A stretch of 33,558 nt of DNA from Kribbella albertanoniae (lineage in GTDB: Bacteria > Actinomycetota > Actinomycetes > Propionibacteriales > Kribbellaceae), in contig NZ_SMKA01000068.1 in NCBI RefSeq assembly GCF_004348455.1, positions 1 through 33,558 on the forward strand, given 5' to 3'. Within the stretch, counting starts at the first letter, position 1. Each line of letters begins with the position of its first letter. Below, one piece after another: positions 1-7,536 of this stretch. The position numbers and the translations under genes are program-made. The notes under the pieces are model-generated. The model made no database searches and was not told where the DNA came from. It was given only the letters and a program-made list of their open reading frames with translations.

Positions 1-743
1 GTTAGGAGCTCGACGCCTGGCTCGATCGGGTGGGGGGAGCCGACGCGGGAGGCCCAGTAGGCGAAGAGGGTCTCGCGTTGGCCTGCGTCTCGCATTTGCA
101 TCTCGGCTCGGGCCTGGTCGGGGGTTAGGTCGACGGCTTCGATGGGGACGCCGGTGGTTTGGGTGACCAGGGCGATCTGGTGGCGGCGGGTCATCGACTC
201 GGGGCCGGTGAGGGGGTAGGCGCGGTCGTCGTGACCGTGGCCGGGCCCGTCGAGGAGGACTCGCAGTACGGCGTCGGCGATGTCCTGCTCGTGGATCGGG
301 GCCTCTTCGGCGTCGAGGTAGGGGAGCCGGATCTGGCCGGTTGCGCGCACTTGGTAGGCCCAGAACTTGGCGTTGCTCATGAAGGCGCCGGGTTGCATCC
401 GCGTGGTGGCGTAGCCGCCGGAGGCGATGATCCGCTCGGTCCTGGCGTGGGGGTCGTCGGGTCCACCGGCCGCGGACAACGAGGAGAGCAGGACGACCTG
501 CTTCACCCCGGCGGCGTCGGCGGCGGCCACGAAGGCCGGTGCGGACGCGGGGTCGGCGTACAGGAAGACCTGGCTGACGCCCTCGAGAGCGGGTGTCGGG
601 TCGGAAGGGTCGTACGCGACGGCGGTTGGGCCGAGGTCGGCGGGCTCGCGGCTGGCGATCCGGACGTCCTGGCCGGCGGCGGTCAGACCGGTGGTGACGG
701 CGCGGGCGATCGCGCCGCGACCGCCGGTGACGAGAATGGTCAT
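1..743 (-). CDS. NmrA-like NAD(P)-binding protein, C-terminus cut by the window edge
   Basis: The reading frame starts at an ATG whose first base is 743 and stays open to base 1, so the 3' end lies outside the window. The N-terminus reads MTILVTGGRGAIARAV, a Rossmann-fold glycine motif. It is followed by an ASREP segment typical of NADP-linked members, and by VVLLSSLSA and the YPLTGPES-like stretch seen in NmrA/SDR-a5 proteins that act as quinone or flavin-type oxidoreductases or redox sensors. The canonical SDR YxxxK pair is not evident, which fits the NmrA branch. The gene is divergent from a TetR regulator, with a palindrome between them, so it is probably that regulator's target. The substrate cannot be told from sequence. 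Confidence 0.85.
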   Translation of the reverse strand, partial: MTILVTGGRGAIARAVTTGLTAAGQDVRIASREPADLGPTAVAYDPSDPTPALEGVSQVFLYADPASAPAFVAAADAAGVKQVVLLSSLSAAGGPDDPHARTERIIASGGYATTRMQPGAFMSNAKFWAYQVRATGQIRLPYLDAEEAPIHEQDIADAVLRVLLDGPGHGHDDRAYPLTGPESMTRRHQIALVTQTTGVPIEAVDLTPDQARAEMQMRDAGQRETLFAYWASRVGSPHPIEPGVELL

Positions 744-760
744 TGTATGAACTCCAAAAA

Positions 761-773
761 TGTAGTCGCTACA
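761..773. promoter_or_regulatory. candidate TetR operator
   Basis: TGTAGTCGCTACA has perfect 5-bp arms, TGTAG and CTACA, around a TCG centre. It lies between the start of the NmrA-like gene (743) and the divergent TetR gene. This position and symmetry fit an operator for the adjacent TetR protein controlling both promoters. Binding is inferred. Confidence 0.6.
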
Positions 774-813
774 AGATTGGGTTCAGTAAATCAGGATGCT
801 CTACGGTTGTCCA

Positions 814-1443
814 ATGGAGCTCGGGCGTCGGGAACGCAAGAAGCAGCAGACGAAGGCGGCGATCTCGGCGGTCGCGACGCAGCTGTTCCTCGAGCGCGGG
901 TTCGAGGCGGTGACCGTGGCGGAGGTCGCGCAGGCCGCGGATGTCGCTGTGCAGACCGTGTTCAACCACTTCCCGGCGAAGGAGGATCTGTTCTTCGACG
1001 AGAAGGGCTGGTGGGTCGGGCCGGCGCGGGCGATCCACGAGTCCGCCGGGGATCCGCTCGACGTGCTCGAGGCGCACTACTTGGCCATGATCCGGGAGCG
1101 GCTGGAGGTCGGGCATCTGGCGACCTGGAAGCAGTTCGTCCGGACGATCGAAAGCAGCCCGGCGTTGCTCGCGCGGCGGCGTCTGTACGTCGATGAGCTG
1201 GTGCGGTTTCTGGCCAGAGCGCTCGAGGAGCGATCCGACGATCGGCTGCGCAACCGCCTGCTCGCGGCCCAGTACGCCGCTGCTCAGAACACGTTGGAGG
1301 ACGAGCTGATGCGGATCCTTCCGGACAACGCGTCGCAGGACGAGCTTGTCGAGGCGCAGCGGAAGCTGGAGGAGATGGTGGCCGAGGTGTTCGCCGTTCT
1401 CAGAAACGGCCTGGGAAACGGTTTAACGGCGCCGAGGGGTTAG
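814..1443 (+). CDS. TetR/AcrR family transcriptional regulator
   Basis: A DNA-binding repressor of about 209 residues. The N-terminal helix-turn-helix is clear: RERKKQQTKAAISAVATQLF, then GFEAVTVAEVAQAADVAVQTVFNHFPAKEDLFF, matching the TetR_N pattern that ends in the YxHFxxKxxL-like box. The C-terminal half is helical with no recognisable ligand signature. I prefer the ATG at 814, which begins MELGRRERKK; an in-frame ATG at 796 would add six residues. It is divergent from the NmrA-like oxidoreductase, with a palindrome at 761-773, so local auto- and cross-regulation is likely. It ends 18 bp before prfB but is probably not functionally linked to it. Confidence 0.88.
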   Translation: MELGRRERKKQQTKAAISAVATQLFLERGFEAVTVAEVAQAADVAVQTVFNHFPAKEDLFFDEKGWWVGPARAIHESAGDPLDVLEAHYLAMIRERLEVGHLATWKQFVRTIESSPALLARRRLYVDELVRFLARALEERSDDRLRNRLLAAQYAAAQNTLEDELMRILPDNASQDELVEAQRKLEEMVAEVFAVLRNGLGNGLTAPRG

Positions 1444-1447
1444 CGGG

Positions 1448-1453
1448 TACGCT
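1448..1453 (+). promoter_or_regulatory. candidate -10 box of prfB (possibly leaderless)
   Basis: TACGCT fits the actinobacterial TAnnnT -10 pattern and ends 8 nt before the GTG start of prfB. No Shine-Dalgarno sequence is visible before that start. The spacing suggests transcription beginning at or next to the start codon, i.e. a leaderless mRNA. No convincing -35 box was found. Confidence 0.3.
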
Positions 1454-1461
1454 GCATTGTT

Positions 1462-2583
1462 GTGGCTGGACTGGATTTTGACGCTGAGCTCAAGCAGCTC
1501 GACGCGACGCTGACCTCGATCGAGAAGGTGCTCGATCTCCCTGCCCTGCGTGCGGAGATCGCCGAGCTCGGCGAGGCGGTGGCCGCGCCGGACCTGTGGG
1601 ACGACCAGGCGAACGCGCAGAAGGTGACGTCACGGCTGTCCAGGCTGGAGGCCGATGTCGACCGGGTCACCGGGCTGCGCTCGCGGATCGAGGACGTCGG
1701 CGTGCTGATCGAGCTCGCCCGCGAGGAGAACGACCCCGACAGCATCGCGGAGGCGGAGAAGGAGCTCGCCTCGGTCGCGAAGCTGATCCAGTCCCTCGAG
1801 GTTCGCACGCTGCTCTCGGGTGAGTACGACGAGCGCGATGCCCTGGTCACGATCCGCTCCGGCGCCGGTGGTGTCGACGCCGCGGACTTCGCCGAGATGC
1901 TGCAGCGGATGTACCTGCGCTGGGCCGAGCGGCACGGCTACGCGACCGAGGTCTACGACACGTCGTACGCCGAAGAGGCCGGGCTCAAGTCGACCACCTT
2001 CGCGGTCAAGGCGCCGTACGCGTACGGCACGCTGAGCGTGGAGTCCGGGACGCACCGGCTGGTCCGGATCTCGCCGTTCGACAACCAGGGCCGGCGGCAG
2101 ACGTCGTTCGCCGCGGTCGAGGTGGTCCCGGTGCTCGAGCAGACCGATGAGATCGACGTACCGGACGAAGAGATCCGAGTCGACGTGTACCGGTCGTCCG
2201 GCCCGGGTGGTCAGAGCGTCAACACGACCGACTCCGCGGTCCGGCTCACGCACATCCCGACCGGCACCGTGGTCTCCTGCCAGAACGAGAAGTCCCAGCT
2301 CCAGAACAAGGCTTCCGCGATGGTCATCCTGAAGGCCAAGCTGCTCGCGCTGAAGAAGGCCGAGGAACGCGCCCACCTGGATTCGCTGCGTGGCGACGTA
2401 CAGGGTTCGTGGGGCGACCAGATGCGGTCCTACGTCCTGCACCCGTACCAGATGGTGAAGGACCTGCGGACGCAGTTCGAGTCCGGGAACACCTCGGGTG
2501 TCTTCGACGGTGAGATCGACGACTTCGTCGAGGCCGGCATCCGCTGGCGCCGTACCGGCCAGACAGTTGCCGACCAGAACTGA
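1462..2583 (+). CDS. prfB: peptide chain release factor 2 (RF2)
   Basis: Class I release factor that recognises UGA and UAA in the ribosomal A site and triggers peptidyl-tRNA hydrolysis. The 373-residue length is normal. The codon-recognition tripeptide SPF (residues 204-206), which distinguishes RF2 from RF1, is present. The catalytic GGQ loop (residues 249-251, within SSGPGGQSVNTTDSAV) is also present; its glutamine is the usual methylation target. The frame is continuous from the GTG start, so the programmed +1 frameshift known from E. coli prfB is absent here. In many actinobacteria prfB lies a few genes from ftsE-ftsX-smpB; here about 22 kb of other genes intervene. Confidence 0.97.
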   Translation: MAGLDFDAELKQLDATLTSIEKVLDLPALRAEIAELGEAVAAPDLWDDQANAQKVTSRLSRLEADVDRVTGLRSRIEDVGVLIELAREENDPDSIAEAEKELASVAKLIQSLEVRTLLSGEYDERDALVTIRSGAGGVDAADFAEMLQRMYLRWAERHGYATEVYDTSYAEEAGLKSTTFAVKAPYAYGTLSVESGTHRLVRISPFDNQGRRQTSFAAVEVVPVLEQTDEIDVPDEEIRVDVYRSSGPGGQSVNTTDSAVRLTHIPTGTVVSCQNEKSQLQNKASAMVILKAKLLALKKAEERAHLDSLRGDVQGSWGDQMRSYVLHPYQMVKDLRTQFESGNTSGVFDGEIDDFVEAGIRWRRTGQTVADQN

Positions 2584-3349
2584 GCTCAGGGCGGACTGCA
2601 GTAGCTGCTTCGGGCTCTGCTGTGTGGCACTGACGTTCAGCAAGTCCGCCGACTTCGCCATCGACAAGCCGGCGGGCGAGGCCTGCCGGAATCTCGACGA
2701 CGCTTTCCGGTGCCGCATCCACACCGAGCTGCGGCCCAAGGGCTTCCAGGGCTGCACGGTGTACGACTGCTTCGGCGCCGGCCAGGAGATCTCCCGCCGC
2801 GCCGGCAAGAGCTGGCGGGAGCAGCCGGGGGCCGAGATGTTCGCGGCCCTGCCGATCCTCCGGCAGCTGCACGAACTGCTCTGGTATCTGACCGAAGCCC
2901 TTACCTACAAGGGAACCGAGTCCCTCCACGCAGACCTCCGTACGGCGCTCGCCCGGGTCGAGGACGTGAGTCGTACGACGGACCTCGCCGGCGTTGACGT
3001 GATGGCCGAGCGAGCCGTCGTCAACGAGCTCCTGCTCAAAACCAGCACGGTTGTCCGTGGCAAGCAACCCAAGTCGAAGGAACGCCGAGGCGCCGACCTG
3101 ATCGGCAAACGCCTCCGCGGCGCCGACCTGTCGAACGCCAACCTCCGCGGCGCCTACCTGATAGCCGCCGACCTGACCAACGCCAACCTGCGCGGCGCAG
3201 ACCTCATCGGTGCCGACCTCCGCGACACCAACCTCTCAGGCGCCGACCTGACCAACGCCCTCTTCCTCACCCAGTCCCAGGTCAACGCCGCCCAAGGCAA
3301 CGCCCAGACCAAGCTCCCAGCAGCCGTCACTCGTCCAGCTCACTGGTAG
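2567..3349 (+). CDS. pentapeptide-repeat protein with Cys-rich N-terminus
   Basis: About 260 residues. The N-terminal part has clustered cysteines (DCSSCFGLCCVAL, then C in EACRNL, FRCRIH, GCTVYDC). The C-terminal part is a run of pentapeptide repeats of the A(D/N)LxG type (GADLI, GADLS, NANLRGA, ANLRGADLIGADL, GADLTNA) forming a right-handed quadrilateral beta-helix. The Cys-rich head with a pentapeptide tail is a recurrent actinobacterial architecture of unknown function; some other pentapeptide proteins (MfpA, Qnr) mimic DNA and protect gyrase, but this cannot be assumed here. The start is uncertain: a TTG at 2567 overlaps the prfB end by 17 nt and begins just before the conserved cysteines, while a GTG at 2498 would add 23 residues. 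Its 3' end overlaps the convergent membrane gene by 23 bp. Confidence 0.8.
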   Translation: MPTRTELRADCSSCFGLCCVALTFSKSADFAIDKPAGEACRNLDDAFRCRIHTELRPKGFQGCTVYDCFGAGQEISRRAGKSWREQPGAEMFAALPILRQLHELLWYLTEALTYKGTESLHADLRTALARVEDVSRTTDLAGVDVMAERAVVNELLLKTSTVVRGKQPKSKERRGADLIGKRLRGADLSNANLRGAYLIAADLTNANLRGADLIGADLRDTNLSGADLTNALFLTQSQVNAAQGNAQTKLPAAVTRPAHW

Positions 3350-3815
3350 CCGGCCGCCGCCACACCAACCGCCACACGCAGTACCCCAGATACCCAACCG
3401 CCGCGAGCCCGATCGCCACGGAGAACTTCCACTGACCCGATCCTTGCGCGTAGATCATCGGCGGATCTTCCCGAAGGTACTGACCGGGTATCTGGGTGCC
3501 GACAGTGCCAGGGTTGTTCTCGAAGAGCACGTTCGTCTGACGGATGGTGCCGTCGGTGCTGATGAAGTCGCCGTACGTGCTGCAGCCGCCCTTCTCGTAC
3601 CAGGACCGGCACTCCGTGCGCGTCACGGTGAACGTCCCGGCGATGCCTTCGTCGCGCGCAACCCGCAACATGTCCGGCAGATCGGCGATCACGAAGACGA
3701 GGAAACCCACAGCCACCAGCGGGTAGACCACGTTGGTGACGATCGAGCCGAGCCTCGTGAGCACGCGGTCGGCAGTCCGAGCCCGCGGGTTGTCGGGTGC
3801 ATGCTTCGGCGCCAT
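3327..3815 (-). CDS. small membrane protein, function unknown
   Basis: 162 residues with two predicted membrane segments: residues about 27-45 (VVYPLVAVGFLVFVIADL) and about 132-150 (FSVAIGLAAVGYLGYCVW). Between them is a roughly 85-residue loop with a Cys pair (ECRSWYEKGGCSTYGDF), likely extracytoplasmic and possibly disulphide-bonded. The start at 3815 is backed by a good ribosome site (GGAGG about 8 nt upstream). I do not recognise a family; the loop hints at a small receptor-like or channel-regulatory protein, but nothing identifies it. The gene's upstream region holds the 73-bp repeat array. Confidence 0.7.
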   Translation of the reverse strand: MAPKHAPDNPRARTADRVLTRLGSIVTNVVYPLVAVGFLVFVIADLPDMLRVARDEGIAGTFTVTRTECRSWYEKGGCSTYGDFISTDGTIRQTNVLFENNPGTVGTQIPGQYLREDPPMIYAQGSGQWKFSVAIGLAAVGYLGYCVWRLVWRRPATSELDE

Positions 3816-3864
3816 CCCCCACCTCCACGCCGAATGCTATGCGCCAACCCGTCCATCCCCGATC

Positions 3865-4075
3865 CACCTTGTGCACCCGTCAACCACGTCGTGCCCCGGG
3901 CGATGGTCAGCCCGTGCTCAAGGTCCGCCCGCCCCGGCACCTTGTGCACGCGTCGACCACGTTCGGTGCGGTGTGATGGTCAGTCGGTGCTCAAGGTCGG
4001 CCCGCCCTGCCACCTTGAGCACCGTTCAGCCACTCTCAGGCCTCGGCGGTGGTTGGTGGGTGCTCAAGGTGGGGG
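3865..4075. repeat. three tandem 73-bp repeats with inverted-repeat arms
   Basis: The motif CACCTTG(T/A)GCAC begins at 3865, 3938 and 4011, and GTGCTCAAGGT(C/G) begins at 3914, 3987 and 4060, so every interval is exactly 73 bp. The sequence between the arms also recurs in diverged form (ACCACG..., GATGGTCAG). Across unit junctions, GTGCTCAAGGT and ACCTTGAGCAC (3987-3997 and 4012-4022) are perfectly complementary with a 14-nt C/G-rich loop; the previous junction has one mismatch. In unit 3 the 12-bp outer arms are perfect (4011-4022 with 4060-4071). The array fills the space between two minus-strand genes and touches the MFS stop codon. No CRISPR-like spacer pattern exists. The function is unknown. 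Confidence 0.9.
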
Positions 4076-5488
4076 TTAGGGGCGGCGGAGTTGGTTGGTT
4101 ATGGGGGCCATGAGGATGGCTACGGCGGCTAGGGCTAGGGCTGTGCCGGCTAGGGCGCCGCCGTGGCCCCAGGGGGTGTTGGCCAGGGCTAGGAAGGCGG
4201 TGCCTACGGTGGCGGCGCCTAGGGCTAGGCAGGTTTGCTGGCTGGTGAGGAGGATGCCGCTGCCTAGGCCTGCTTGGGCTGGGGGGACCTGGCTGACGAC
4301 TACGCCGATCAGGGGGATCATGACCAGTCCGCCGCCGAAGCCGATCACCAGCATGGGCAGGGCGAGCTTCAGGACCGTCACGTCCGGCCAGAGCGCCAGT
4401 GCGGCGGCCGCCAGCAGTACGTAACCGCCCGCCTGGATGGTCCAGCCCCAGACGACCATGGCGACGCCGTACCGGCGTTGGAGAGCTGGTCCCCAGATGC
4501 AGGTGATCAGGAAGCCGATGGCCAGTGGCAGCAGGCTCAGACCGCCTTCCAGGGCGGTCATGTGGGCGCCGGCCTGGGTGGCGAGGGCGAAGACGAACAT
4601 GAAGCCGCCGAAGCTGGTGAAGAACCCAACGGCCATCAGCAGACCGATCCGCATCGCGCGGTGCTGCAGTACCGACGGCGGAATCAGTGGCGCATGCCCA
4701 GCCCGCTCAGTACGACGCTGGTGCCAAGCCAACAGCCCAACAGCCGGTACGACGGCCGCCAGGCTGAGCCACGTCCAGAGCGGCCAGTGGAGTGCGCGGC
4801 CCTCGGTGAGGGGCAGCAGGAGGAGTACCAGCGTGACTGCGAGCAGTGCAGCACCCACAAGGTCGACTCGGTGAGCTGCAGCCGCCTTGGTGTCCGGAAC
4901 GGACGCTGCGATGGCGATGAGCGCCAGCAGGCCGCCCAGTGCGAGGACGACGAAGATCGAGCGCCAGCCGAGCCCGAACGGGTTCGCGTCGACCAGCACA
5001 CCGCCAAGGATCTGGCCGAGTGCGGCGGAGATTCCGTTGGCGACACCGAACAGCGCCATCCCGCGGGCGCGGTGCTCGCCGGTCATCAGGCTGGTGATCG
5101 ACGCCAGCACCTGCGGCGTGACCGCAGCGGCCGACGCGCCCTGGATCACCCGAGCGATCAGCAGCACCCAGACCGACGGAGCGAAGGCGCAGATCACGGA
5201 CGCCACGACGAACCCGGCCAGTCCGCCCAGCAGTAGCCGGCGGCGGCCGTAGCCGTCGCCGAGGCGGCCCGCGACCACCAACAGGGTGGCGACTGCGATG
5301 CCGTAAGCGCCGACGATGAGCTGGAGCTCACCGGCGCTGGCGTGCAGGTCGGCACCGATCGCGGGCAGCGAGACGTTGATCATGAAGAACGAGAGCATCG
5401 GCAGCAGCGAGCCGAAGAGCAGCGAGGTGAGCGCCGCCGGTGCCAGCGAGGCTGCCGGCGTTCGGGTGGCGGTGAGCTGGTCAGTCAT
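4076..5488 (-). CDS. MFS drug/metabolite exporter, DHA2-like (14 TM)
   Basis: 470 residues, hydrophobic throughout with about 14 membrane spans, the DHA2/EmrB-QacA layout. Loop 2-3 carries the MFS signature GRLGDGYGRRRLLLGG (motif A). The first helix region contains FFMINVSLPAIGADL, matching the drug/proton antiporter motif D1, and motif C-like ALGQILGGVLVD follows in TM5. It would export small hydrophobic compounds against proton influx. The gene is divergent from an XRE/MmyB-type regulator, which very likely controls it. Its last 200 bp use codons rare for such DNA (CTA, GTA, ATA) and contain seven CTAG tetramers between about 4129 and 4268. The substrate is unknown. Confidence 0.92.
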   Translation of the reverse strand: MTDQLTATRTPAASLAPAALTSLLFGSLLPMLSFFMINVSLPAIGADLHASAGELQLIVGAYGIAVATLLVVAGRLGDGYGRRRLLLGGLAGFVVASVICAFAPSVWVLLIARVIQGASAAAVTPQVLASITSLMTGEHRARGMALFGVANGISAALGQILGGVLVDANPFGLGWRSIFVVLALGGLLALIAIAASVPDTKAAAAHRVDLVGAALLAVTLVLLLLPLTEGRALHWPLWTWLSLAAVVPAVGLLAWHQRRTERAGHAPLIPPSVLQHRAMRIGLLMAVGFFTSFGGFMFVFALATQAGAHMTALEGGLSLLPLAIGFLITCIWGPALQRRYGVAMVVWGWTIQAGGYVLLAAAALALWPDVTVLKLALPMLVIGFGGGLVMIPLIGVVVSQVPPAQAGLGSGILLTSQQTCLALGAATVGTAFLALANTPWGHGGALAGTALALAAVAILMAPITNQLRRP

Positions 5489-5552
5489 GGGTACCAGGGT
5501 GCGCGCGGCTGGATCCTGGTGGTGAGAGCCTGGTTATCCTGGTACTGACACC

Positions 5553-5566
5553 ACCTGGCACCAGGT
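5553..5566. promoter_or_regulatory. candidate operator for the MmyB-type regulator
   Basis: ACCTGGCACCAGGT has perfect 6-bp arms around a CA centre, between the divergent MFS gene and the XRE regulator. Further CCTGGT copies occur just upstream (around 5515-5541), so several half-sites may be bound. Operator function is inferred from symmetry and position. Confidence 0.5.
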
Positions 5567-5590
5567 TGCGCGGCAGTGCACCATAAGACC

Positions 5591-6487
5591 ATGGACGCAC
5601 GGAGACGAGAGCTCGGCGTGTTCCTGCGCACCCGGCGTGAGCGGATCCAGCCCGAAGAAGTCGGGTTCGCTCCAGGACTCCGCCGCCGTACGCCGGGATT
5701 GCGGCGCGAGGAGGTTGCCCTGCTCGCCGGGGTCGGGGTGACCTGGTACACCTGGCTCGAGCAGGGGCGGGACATCAACGTGTCCGCACAGGTGCTGGAA
5801 GCGGTCGCCGGGACGCTGCGGCTGGACCGGCTGGAGCGGAACCACCTCTACACGCTGGCCGGGCTGCGGTTCGGTCCGGCGCCGGGGGAGGACGCCCTGT
5901 TGCCGCCGTCGGTTCAGAGGACGCTCGACGCGGTCTCGCCGTACCCGGCGCTGGTGCTGAACGAGCGGTACGACATCCTCGCGTTCAACGACGCCTACTG
6001 CCAGGTGGTGCTGGACCTGCGGCAGGTCCCGGTCGAGGAGCGCAACATCCTCTGGCTGAACTTCGTCTCCGCCGAATGGCACTGCATGTTCGTCGACGCG
6101 GAGACCACCAGGCTGCACATGGTCGCTGCCTACCGTGCGGCCCTGGCCAACCACCTCAACGAGGCATCCTGGCAGGAGCTGACCCAGGTGCTGCTGGCCC
6201 GGTCGCCGAAGTTCGCGGCGATGTGGGAGCGGTACGACGTCGCTGCGCCGACTGCCCACGACAAGATCCTCGACCATCCCGAGGCAGGGCTGTTGCGGGT
6301 GGATCCGGCGATCATGTGGCTGTCGCAGGCGGGTCAGACCCGGATGAACGTCTACACCGCGGCCGATGCGGAGACCGAGGCCAAGCTGCGGGCGCTGGTC
6401 GACGTCCCCGCCGGCCGCGGGGCGGTGCGGCCGGCGAGTGCTCGCGTGAGCCCGGGGCAGAGCTCACGCGAGCAGGTGTTCAGCTAG
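5591..6487 (+). CDS. XRE-type regulator with MmyB-like sensor domain
   Basis: About 298 residues. Residues about 1-80 form an XRE-like helix-turn-helix with the family-typical phrase TPGLRREEVALLAGVGVTWYTWLEQGRDINVS (split here for length: LRREEVALLAGVG, then YTWLEQGRDINVS). The remainder matches the MmyB-like PAS-type ligand domain (YPALVLNERYDILAFNDAY, NILWLNF, and the later LLARSPKFAAMWERYDVA). Such proteins bind small hydrophobic ligands and usually control a neighbouring transporter or dehydrogenase gene. The ATG at 5591 is preferred; an upstream GTG at 5576 would add five residues. It is divergent from the MFS exporter with a palindrome between. It ends in a CTAG shared with the convergent GH5 stop codon. 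Confidence 0.9.
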   Translation: MDARRRELGVFLRTRRERIQPEEVGFAPGLRRRTPGLRREEVALLAGVGVTWYTWLEQGRDINVSAQVLEAVAGTLRLDRLERNHLYTLAGLRFGPAPGEDALLPPSVQRTLDAVSPYPALVLNERYDILAFNDAYCQVVLDLRQVPVEERNILWLNFVSAEWHCMFVDAETTRLHMVAAYRAALANHLNEASWQELTQVLLARSPKFAAMWERYDVAAPTAHDKILDHPEAGLLRVDPAIMWLSQAGQTRMNVYTAADAETEAKLRALVDVPAGRGAVRPASARVSPGQSSREQVFS

Positions 6488-7491
6488 CGGTTCCGGATCC
6501 GCTCCCGGATCCACACGCCGGCCGGCTTCAGGACCGACGTACCCGTGAAGTTGCTCCCGGCGCAGGTGCCTTGCTTGAAGACTGCGCCGGAGCGGAAGTC
6601 GTCGGAGAAGTTCCAGTTGGTCCAGCCGATCTGCCGGCTGTTCAGGAAGTCCAGGTACTTCTGCGACCAGGTGAAGTCGTTGCCGCCGTCACCGGTGTAG
6701 GTCTGGGTGCCGAACTCGGTGACGAAGATCGGAATCTTCGACGAGGCCCGGGACAGGGCGTCGAAGTACTCCTGCTTGTGCGACGCGGCGTAGAAGTGGA
6801 ACGTGTACATCAGGTTGGTCGCGTTGACCGGGTTGTTCACGACGTCGGCTTCGGTGCGGCCGTCGGAGACCCCGAGCGAGGCCCAGCCGTGGGTGCCGAC
6901 GAAGACCACGCCGTCGGCGTCCTTGGCCCGGATCACCGGCACCATCTGCTCGGCGTACGACTTGATACCGGCCCAGCTGACGCCGTTGGGCTCGTTGGCG
7001 ATGTCGTAGATGATGTTGTTCTTGTTCTTGTGCCGGTCGGCGATCTCGGTGAAGAAGGTCTTGGCCTTGGAGAGGTTGGCGTTCGGGTCACCGGGGTCGA
7101 GTTGGTGCCAGTCGACCAGCGCGTACATGCCTCGCTTGGTGGCCTCTTCGATGTAGCCGTGCACCATGTCGGTGAACTTGCGCGGGTTGGTCTCGTACCC
7201 GCCTTCCTGCACGTACATCGAGATGCGCAGGATGTCGGCCTTCCAGTCGTAGGCCAATGCGTCGAGGGACGCCGTCTTGACGCAGTTGGCGTACCACTGG
7301 ATGCCGTGCGTACTCATACCGCGCAGCTGGACGGGCTGATTGTTCTGGTTGCACAGCTTCACGCCACAGACGTGCAGTTGGCCGTTGCGAGAGACCGGGG
7401 TGTCAGCGGCCGGAGCCGCGGTTGCGGGGGCGGTGGTGGGGATCAGGGTGGCCGCGGTCAGAAGTGCACCGGCCAACAGGGAACGAATCAT
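6484..7491 (-). CDS. secreted GH5 endoglucanase-like enzyme (copy 1)
   Basis: 335 residues. A Sec signal peptide (about residues 1-25, cut near ATAAPA) is followed by one GH5 TIM-barrel domain, most like subfamily GH5_2 cellulases. The acid/base Glu is E167 in IANEPNG and the nucleophile is E259 in FVTEFGTQ; other barrel motifs are LRGMSTHGIQWY and YALVDWHQL. No carbohydrate-binding module is present. It should cleave beta-1,4-glucan or a related polymer outside the cell. It is a tandem paralogue of the gene immediately upstream (about 80% identical by eye) and, with only 45 bp between, is probably co-transcribed with it. Its ribosome site lies in a small hairpin. Confidence 0.93.
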   Translation of the reverse strand: MIRSLLAGALLTAATLIPTTAPATAAPAADTPVSRNGQLHVCGVKLCNQNNQPVQLRGMSTHGIQWYANCVKTASLDALAYDWKADILRISMYVQEGGYETNPRKFTDMVHGYIEEATKRGMYALVDWHQLDPGDPNANLSKAKTFFTEIADRHKNKNNIIYDIANEPNGVSWAGIKSYAEQMVPVIRAKDADGVVFVGTHGWASLGVSDGRTEADVVNNPVNATNLMYTFHFYAASHKQEYFDALSRASSKIPIFVTEFGTQTYTGDGGNDFTWSQKYLDFLNSRQIGWTNWNFSDDFRSGAVFKQGTCAGSNFTGTSVLKPAGVWIRERIRNR

Positions 7492-7507
7492 GGAGGGGTT
7501 CCTCCTC
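7492..7507 (-). promoter_or_regulatory. ribosome-binding site inside a short hairpin
   Basis: On the minus strand GAGGAGGAACCCCTCC directly precedes the ATG of GH5 copy 1. GGAGG can pair with CCTCC across a 4-nt AACC loop, hiding the Shine-Dalgarno sequence. It could lower translation of the second cistron until ribosomes or conditions open it. This is structural inference only. Confidence 0.35.
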
Positions 7508-7536
7508 TTGCTGGGGCGGGGGGCGGGGTTACTGCT

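Noticed and set aside
1462..1560. Programmed frameshift in prfB
   Set aside because: No internal in-frame UGA with a slippery CUU is present; the frame is continuous from the GTG.
3865..4075. CRISPR array
   Set aside because: Units are 73 bp with diverged interiors that resemble each other, without short identical repeats and unique spacers, and no cas genes are near.
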